Below, one piece after another: positions 9,785-18,800 of a stretch of 64,000 nucleotides of DNA (positions within the stretch are counted from its first letter, which is position 1; each line of letters opens with the position of its first letter). Location of the stretch: positions 3,126,208 to 3,190,207 of the forward strand of contig CP034993.1 of assembly GCA_004026145.2 (NCBI GenBank), written 5' to 3'. This DNA is from Takifugu bimaculatus (taxonomy: Eukaryota; Chordata; Actinopteri; Tetraodontiformes; Tetraodontidae). The notes beneath the pieces are model-generated. The model did not search any database and had not been told where the DNA came from. It saw nothing but the letters and a program-made list of their open reading frames with translations. Both the position numbers and the translations under genes were made by a program.

Positions 9785-12753
9785 ATGGCTCCGGCAGGAT
9801 CACTTGTTAAACTTTGTGGGATTATTTTCGAAATCACATGTGTTGCAGGTGAGAGGATAAATTCATTTTATAGTCCCGTTTTACTTCCGTTATATTACTT
9901 GTTGGTACTTAAGTAAACTTGTAAAAATCTTCTCCCATTATATTTTTGGATCCGAGTTTGCCATTTTAATACTAATGAAGTTACATATAGGCTGCGATTA
10001 AACTGTCTTTATACTTTATTGTTACTAATAAAGTGCGTTTCTATATCATTGGTTAGTTTAGAAAAGCTGGTTTAGTTTGCTATGAATCTGTAGCTTTAAT
10101 CTGTAGTTTAGTTTTTCATTAATAGTATAAAACTAATGTATGACCAAATTATTCGTATCCAAATCCAGTAAACTGGCTGTCAGTGTTTGTTGAACGTGAA
10201 CCAAGATGAGAATATTGCCTGACAAAGAACTTTCAATAATATTCAATCAATAATATTTTATGCAATTTGCTAATCCTGGGACCAAATTGGGTAAGTCCCA
10301 CTTTCCTAATGTGTTTTTCCATACGAGAAATGTGCTCTAGGGCCTCAGAGGGAGGTGGCGGGCAACTCGTATCCTCAGAAACAGGAACCCCACCTATAGT
10401 CCACACTGTGTGCTGGGTTATTGAGTCTGACCAGGCCCATCTTCCCGTGTTTCCTGTTTTGACACAGCTCCGCCATTTTCTGTGGCAGAAGGGGAAAAAA
10501 AGGCCCGGTTTAATCTCATGCGGCAGTTTTATCACAGGCTTTGATGCTATCCGGTGAAGTTAAATGTCCTTCACATTATTTAAGGCACCGGACTCTCATG
10601 AGTGTCATTTGACCTTTGCCCCTTCCACGTGTTCATATATTTGGTGGATAACCTTGTCTCTGCTGATTGTGCGTCGGTCCCTGCAGCTCTTGAACTGCGG
10701 TTCATGCCCGATCCGCCGAGGCTGAGCAGCTATGGTGTCCACAGGTTGAACAAATCAGACAGCCTGGAGCTAACGTGCAGGTACGTTTACGGTCCGGTAG
10801 CTGGTATGTACCCTGTGCACGGTGCACGTCTCTTATCATCTCCGCTTCTCTGCAGAGGTCGGCAGAACCTCCAGTGGACGACCCCTCCTACGAGTCCCCG
10901 CCTGTCCATCAGTGACTGCAGAGGGTCTGGACTCTTCTGCACAACTCTGCGGATCTCTAATGCAACCGTCAACGAGACGGGACTCTACCAGTGCGCCTAC
11001 GAGGACCTGAAAGCCGAAGATGGCAAAACTGCTGTTTCCGCTTATGTGTTTGTCCGGGGTAAAAGACGTTATTGACCTCGCCTTGATTCAATACTGTGAA
11101 TCAATACTTTAGGGGTAAAGAAAGAGAAATTCCATACGAGGCAAATGTTCTTTCAGCGTTACTATCACATGACTGTTGTAACATTGTAAAGAGTAAAAAT
11201 GGTTCCATCTGGAGGTGGTGCTACATGCTACATTAGCTAAATTCCTATTTGCTGATTGCTGATCACATTGGAGCCCAACTTAAAGGATGTATTATCCTTA
11301 ATGCTAGTGTTGCCCGCTGTCGTGTGTCTGATACTTTTGCAATATTTTCAGATCCCAAGGTGCCATTTGTGCCGTCTGAGAAAGAATACGAGATGGTGTT
11401 CGTCCGTGAAGGGGAGCAGGTGGTGATCCCGTGTCGAGGCTCGCTGGAGGATCTCAACGTCACCCTCCACACTGTGAGGAAGACTTCCTTTTCCTCTCTA
11501 GCCCGGTGTTTTGCTTCGTGTCCACCCTCCCCATCAGCCATAATTGTCATATACAAGAATGTTCAACTCAATTTTTAAGGTTAAGGTAAAAACAGAAAGC
11601 AGAAGAATCATGTGTGTCTCTGTCCGTCAGAAGTATCCAAATAAAGAGCTTCATCCTGATGGGAAGGAAACTCTGTGGGATGCCAGGAAGGGTTTCACTG
11701 TTCCAAGTCACCTGATCAGCTACGCCGGCGTCGTGTTCTGCCAGACTTACATCGGAAATGAGACCTATAAGTCCCCCCTGTACATCATAGCTGTTGTTGG
11801 TAAGAAAAGCATTCCCCAGGGATCGCTTGATTATTTTCATTGGGAGATTATCAGCAAGATTATTTTCAGTTTGTGTGAAACTGCATGATGTTAACACTCA
11901 ACAATGGGATGGACAATAACCAGTGCACACAATATTAAAAATATATGTCCAAATCTTCCACATGTGGTCTCCAAAGTCCAAAGTATATTTGTCATGATCT
12001 CTACTAGTAGCTCTGGATTATTGATTCCACTTGTAGACTTAGTAGCTCCAAAAACTCTGCTGGGTCCTTTTGCTAAGCTTCAGGCCCGGGTTCACCAGCC
12101 CCTCGGTGCCACCACAGAGCGAGCACCTGCACAGATGTGTAGAGTAAAATGTGGACACGCTGAAGTAACTTGCTCTTGTCCTGTGTAAGATGAAGGGGAA
12201 TCAGGAAGTGAAACTGGGGGCAGCCAGAGCAGAAGGCCCTGAAGGCCCTGTCAAACAATAGGCTGCCCATTGACTCCTTCGTCTGCCCTCCTTCTTCCGC
12301 AGGATACAAGATCTATGATCTCACCCTGACTCCTGCTAAGACTGAGTTAGCTGCAGGGGAGCGGCTGGTGCTCAGCTGCACCGCCACCACCGAGCTCAAT
12401 GTGGGCATCGGCTTCAACTGGACGCGCTCGGGTCAGGTCCTGGTCAGTGCTCACCCTCTTTGACCCACTTGTCTCTTTCCAGGAATATTTAGCTCATCTG
12501 TTAAAATGCTTTAAAAAAATGTTATGACAAATAATTGCATGTTCATGCGATTTTCTGTATGGCTGTTAGACCTCAGGGAACAGTTCCAGCCTAGTGTCTA
12601 CAACATCCCACAAAAAGAAGCTGTGGAGCTCTCTGGAACTGTCAAACACATTGATAGTGGAGAACGTGACTGTGGATCACACTGGAGATTACACCTGCTC
12701 CGCATCCAGCGGGCCGATGGAGAAAAGTGAATCAGCGCATGTTACAGTATACG

Positions 12754-12826
<73 letters not shown>

Positions 12827-15800
12827 GAGTAGAAACGCTGAGGGTGTTTAGTGCCTGTCCCTTTAAATCAAGTTAAATTAAGATTCCCACTCATCTTTCA
12901 TCTGAACTTGAGGATGTGATAAAATTGATTAAACCAGCAAGCTCCTTTAATATAATAGCTGTACTGTAATAGCAGACTGCAGATAATCCCACTCTTCATG
13001 TGCTCGGTGATCTTTGTGGCTTGTCTGAAACACAATACCCCCTGATTGTGGTGCTATTTTACAGAAAAGCCCTTCGTTGAAATAAAGGAGCCATGGGTGA
13101 AGGTCTGGGAGGTCAATGTGGGCCATCAGTCCACTACGATTCCAGTCAAATACTCCGCGTACCCCGAGCCTGGCTTCAAATGGTACCTACCCCACACAGA
13201 AGGAAAATATGCTGTGGCAGCAATTCCCCTGTCGGCTCAACGTTGATGCCTCCATTGTGCATTGCTTCCTGACATGACCTCCTCTCTGCCTGTCTAGGTT
13301 AAAAAATGGCCAACCGCTGAAGGACGATTACAGATTTAGGCAGAAAATCGACACCCTTGTCATCCACAGAGTCGCAGAAACGGATGCTGGGAATTATACG
13401 GTGGTTCTGATCAATAAAATTACTAAGGAGGAGCATAGGCGCTCCTTCCAGCTGCTGGTCAATGGCTGAGTTTTCCTCTGTTCTCTCCAGTGAAACTAAA
13501 GAAAGGAAAGTTTTTTGTGCCCAGGTGTTCACTTCGTCTGTCTTTTCTACAGTGGCTCCTCATATTATCGAGAAGGAGGTGGCGCCGGACACCGATGTCT
13601 ACCCCTTTGGCAGCAGCCCCACGCTGAGGTGCACCGCGCGGGGTTTTCCTACACCCTCGCACGTCGAGTGGCAGTGGATGTCCAAAGAGGACTGTCCAGA
13701 GGCCTTCCAGTAAGTCCCCACAGAGGGCGAGCTCCCCTTCTTCTCAGTGGCACTTGTTCACCAAGCTGTTGATGCAGGAACGCCGCTTTCGTGATGTTGA
13801 CAAAAACAAGAGAGGAGACAATGGAGGCACACTGAGACCTGATGCAGATCAGAGGATGTGATTCACGCACTCACAATGCCTGTTTTTAGACAGGCCTCCA
13901 CTATTCTTTCCCAGAATGTCCCTATTTTTCATTTTGACTGAATAGTCTAACGTACGTGCTCGCTCTTCAAGATGGCAGCTCCCTACAGGAGGCAACCCAA
14001 GTCTCCTCAGGAGTGCACTCTTGTTCCTCCTGATATTGAGATGGTATTAGTGGGTGGTTCAGACTGTCCTCTCCCTCGCTGCTTCCTCTTTCCTTCCAGC
14101 TTCATCCTACTAAAACTGCGAATTCCTTCTGTATATTTTATTGGAGACAACCATCAACTCTGCAGGATGTTACACATTTAGGGACACCGTTACTACAACA
14201 AAGGAAAGAGAAGAGATGGAAGCATGGCTGTCTGGGTTAAACCCTCCATTTCTGTGATATTTGTCCATTTACAATTGAATCAGAATCCCTTTATTGTCAG
14301 TGTACATGTGCAACAAAATAAAAAGGAGCAGCCCTCAGATTAATGCAGAAAAATTGCAGTTAAAAAAGGTTAAAAATATATAAAAAAATATAAAAGATCA
14401 GTGTATTAAAAATGAAAAAGTAAGAGCACAGAATGTCAGACAGGTAAGAATGTTTTACAGCGTGTGAATTTATTACCGTCGGGTGTTGGTGGACGTTCAA
14501 GTGTCCAGGATTGTGCAGAGTTGAGTGACATGACAGCTTGGGGGTAAAAGCTGTTTCAGTGTTTGCTTTTGCTTTGATGCTCCCAAATCGTCCGCCCAAG
14601 GGCACAGGTTCAAAAAGGTGGTGACCAGATGGGTCTCTGAGGATGCTGTGGGTTCTCCAGAGGCAGCGTGTGTCTATAGATGTGCTGCACAGCTGGCAAA
14701 ACAAAGCGCAGAAGGACACGAGCAGCTCCTCAGCTGTGTTGTTCTTCCTGGCTGTCCACCCCTAAATGAGCCGTTGTGAAGTTTTTCAATCTGCATAATT
14801 ATGACAACACATATCATCACAATTTAGTGTGTGCATCTTAGGAAGGAAAAGGCTTAAAGATGTTGCAAAGCTTGAGTTTGGACACCAGAGACCCAGTCAG
14901 AAGTTCAGTATGGGTGTTACCCACCCAGAAATAATCATTTATAATTCATCAGTCCCACGCTCACGAAAAAGAAAGGTCAAAGGTCATTGAAGGACCCGGT
15001 GGACCTCCTTCACATTTTTAATAGTGGTGTTTACGAGTTCAGCTCACCATCACAACACTGAACAAAACTGCATTGTTCTCTCCAAAAAAGATCAATCTAC
15101 AGTCTGCTCAACAAGCCAGAAGGCTGCTGGAAATGTTTTGTGGATTGATGAGCCCAAAATAGAGCTTCTGGCTGAATTGACAATTGTTATCTTTGGAGGC
15201 AGGAAACACGGAGTTCCAGCACAATAACTGCACCTTATCTGTGGAACAGAGACAGGTCTTGTTTTCACAGCTCTGTTGCCATCCCCAGGTCAGGGCCGGT
15301 CAACCCTGACCTTCAGCTCCTGCAGTGTACAGGCTGGAGATCCATCAGCAACAGCACTGGCCACCGCGCCGTGGAACGAGTCATAACCGACACGGATCAC
15401 GCTCTGAAGGTAAACACACTCTCTTGTTTGCAGCAGCAACGCCCCCATCTTGCACCAATGTCTGAGTATTGTTGTTGGTTTTCCTCCAGAAAATCATGAG
15501 CTCCTTGAAGATTGAGAAAGCTGAGGTCCACGCCCTCTACAGGTGCTTGGCTCACAACAAAGTCGGCGAGGACTCGCGTGTCATCTTCTTCCATGTGACG
15601 CGTAAGACCTGCATCATTCTCCCACCATTTCCTTCCAGTCGCCACGTCTCCTCATTACGTCTCCCCCTGCGACATAGGCGGGCTCGAGGTGAGCGTGTCC
15701 CCGTCAGGCGAGCCTTTGGAGGAGGACCACGTGGTCCTGCGCTGCAAGGCCGACAAGCTGCTCTACGAAGACCTCGCCTGGTTCCGCGTGGCCAACTTCA

Positions 15801-18800
15801 CGGAGGCGGAGCAGTTGTCATCCGTGCAGCCCTGTCGCTCGCTGGTTCTGCAGGAAACACCTTTGACGCAAAGGCTGCATTCGAACCTGGAGAGCGCCAA
15901 CGTGACCCTGGAGCTACCGATGCCCGACGCTTCCCGCAAGGACGAGGGCCTGTATGCGTGTCAGGTGAAAAACATCAAGACCCAGGAGAAAACCTGCCTG
16001 CTTCGCCGCCTTTCTCTTAAAAGTAAGAAGAACCTTAGTTGTTACTTCATGAATACAGCAGCACTATCAGAGTTAAACCAGTTTCCATAGGACCAGAAGA
16101 GCAAAAATAGGTTGCCCTCAATGGAGCCCAGGAAATTTGTCGATGTACAACCTGCCTCCTGAAGTGGAGGATTAAATGATGCAGGTCAACACTGCTCAGT
16201 TCTGTTTGGTTACTTTCCCTCCGTTTCTCTGAGGTCAGCCCAGACTCTCCTTCCCTCCGCTGGGAGATCGGATCACTTCGGCACATCCTGGATCTGCATG
16301 TCTGCACAACACTATAGTTCAGAGGATTCTGCGATATTTCTCCTCAACAAATCAGTTTTTAAACCCTTTAAGGTTTAGTGGAGACTTAAATGAAACCATT
16401 TAGAGACCAGCTTGGTGTTTGTGAGGCAAAACTGAAGAATGTTCCGTTTTAGCCCAGGAAGCTATCAATGTTAGCTGCATCATCGGAAGCTCGATAACGA
16501 CGGATAAGATGGAAAAGAATCATTGCTACTGCTCTTGAAATAGTTCTGTATCCAAAATCATTTGCGATCTTGTAGTGGAACTCTCAACCTGTGACCATCT
16601 GATTTCAGGTCTTGAGGTTGCACAGATACTCAACAACCTGACGGATCAAAGAGTCAACCTCAGCGCCATCGTAACGCTGCACTGTGACGCGGCTGGGAGG
16701 CCGAGCCCAACGGTGCTGTGGACCAAAAACAACCAGACTGTGGTGGAGGGCTCAGGTTTGTCCACTCTCCTTTGTCACCGGACACCGGCTGGTGTCTGCG
16801 GGGGCTAAAACCAAGCCGACCTGTTCTGCTTACAGGTGTAATTCTGAGCCATAACAACCGTACTCTGACCATTCAGCGGGTGAAGAAGGAGGACAGTGGT
16901 CGCTACACCTGCACGGCCTGTAACCGGCGCGGATGTGACAGCTCGCAGGCCTTCCTGACGACTGAAGGTCAGGATTTTCTTGTCAAAATAGTTTGGTTAG
17001 CATAGCGTGCAACATAAGCGGTATATTTATGTAGGATTCCAAATAATACTCAGTTGGTCATATAACAATGGCATAATAATTGACAACAAGATGATAGCGA
17101 TGCTATTTTTATATCAAAGAGGTAAAATAAGAATGACTTCCTTATGACAGGAAGCTTGCTCTGTTAGCGCACATCCTCGGAGGAGGCTACAGGACAAAGG
17201 GGAAGGCCAGTCTGGCCCCTGCTCACCCCTTTTCTCTCCCCCCAAGAGAGAGGCCGCGACAAACAGTCTCACGCGCTAACTAGAAACGGGGTCTACGTGA
17301 CCCGTCGCTTGCCAGAAGTCTGCAGAGCCAGTTCCGTTCACTCCCAGTTAACGAGAGATGGTCGATCCCAGAGCCAAACTGGCCAAAATAAAACTTTCAT
17401 ACGCCGTAATAATGCTTGTAATGTCTCAGCTCGTCTCCATGGATACGGTCGTCTCAGTTGACATTGGCCATACGTTTATCATTTGTTATGACTAGATAGA
17501 ATATCAGTTTTCTTCAGATTCCAACACTCCCAGTCTGCTTCCTGGGAATCTCACACACACACACACACAATATGAACATGATGCTTATATTGTTCTAGGT
17601 GCGGAGGTGAAGACTAACGTGGAGCTGATTGTCCCCATTGGATCAGTGGTCATCGCCATGTTTTTCTGGTTACTGATCGTCTTCGTCATCCGTGGAAGAA
17701 AGAAGGTTAGAATGTCCTCATCTGCGTCATGCCACCTTTTTCCCCTTCCCTGGATTTTTCCATGGAAGCTACACAATAGTTATAAAAAGATGTGTCACAC
17801 ACTCAGTGTGGGCATGTATGATCGATTAAAAGGGAGCAGTCTGGCTCTTGCTGGCGGTCCTTTGTATCCTGGAACAAGGCCACTCTTTGCTGGTGGAGGT
17901 CACGTAGACACAGACTGGGCCCCTTTCACTGGACAGGAACCAGAATCACTGGAAAACCATAGCGAGATATGAAAAAAGTCTCATTATTTCCACACACATT
18001 CTCTCTTTCTGTGTCCCTCAGCCCAATGGAGGAGATATGAAGACGGGCTACCTGTCCATGATCCTGGACTCGGAGGACATGCCCATGGACGAGCAGTGCG
18101 AACGACTCACATACGACGCTAACAAATGGGAGTTTCCCCGGGACAGACTCAAGCTGGGTGAGACCACTACAGCGAAGCGTCCCACGACACCACAACACCA
18201 TTCTTGAGACAATGCTAAAGTTAGACCTGCGAAGAACGTTCTCCTGATCATGTTTAATTATGGTTTCATTGAAGGGGACCCACTGGGACGGGGGGCGTTT
18301 GGACAGGTGGTAGAAGCAGCTGCCTTTGGCATCGAGAAGGCCACCACGTGCACCACTGTTGCGGTCAAGATGCTCAAGGGTCGGTGTGGTCACCAAACTG
18401 CAATTTTCACTTTGACAAATAGAATTCTTTTCATAATTTCTAAAAGAACAAAGGGTCCCAATTATATTGAATTAGCCTCTTTCTGTTCTATTTCTCTGGT
18501 TTTATATCAAATATACTTTTTATCACATCTACCAAACAAATGTAATAAAGTATAGACGGCTTAGATGATATAAATAGGCAGTATTTTAGTGTATAAGATT
18601 GTAACAGTATCATTTTATTGGATATTAAAAATCTTGCTGGAGTGTAAAATTTAATATGATAAACATTCCAAATATTCAGTATTGTGTATGTATGTGTGTG
18701 TGTTTGTGTGTTACAGAGGGCGCCACATCCAGCGAGTACCGTGCTCTGATGTCAGAGCTGAAAATTCTCATCCACATCGGACATCATCTCAACGTGGTCA

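Larger units (their letters stand above)
9785..16967 (+). other. kdr: KDR exons 1-15: signal peptide and seven Ig-like domains
   Basis: Exons: 9785-9848, 10687-10780, 10856-11058, 11352-11473, 11631-11799, 12303-12442, 12570-12753, 13065-13182, 13298-13464, 13553-13709, 15289-15409, 15490-15601, 15678-16022, 16609-16755, 16836-16967. Ig-module boundaries are in phase 1, as expected. Typical Ig signatures are visible, such as TGLYQCAY in D1, AGVVFCQT in D2, GDYTCSAS in D3, GNYTVVL in D4, HALYRCLAHNKVG in D5, EGLYACQV in D6 and SGRYTCTACNRRG in D7. D2-D3 form the VEGF-binding part in the family. D4 lacks the usual cysteine pair, as in other VEGFRs. Exon 9 ends ..AATG before GCTGAGT, which is not a GT donor. 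If the C at 13466 is extra, a perfect GTGAGT donor appears and the reading phase into exon 10 is correct. Confidence 0.93.
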
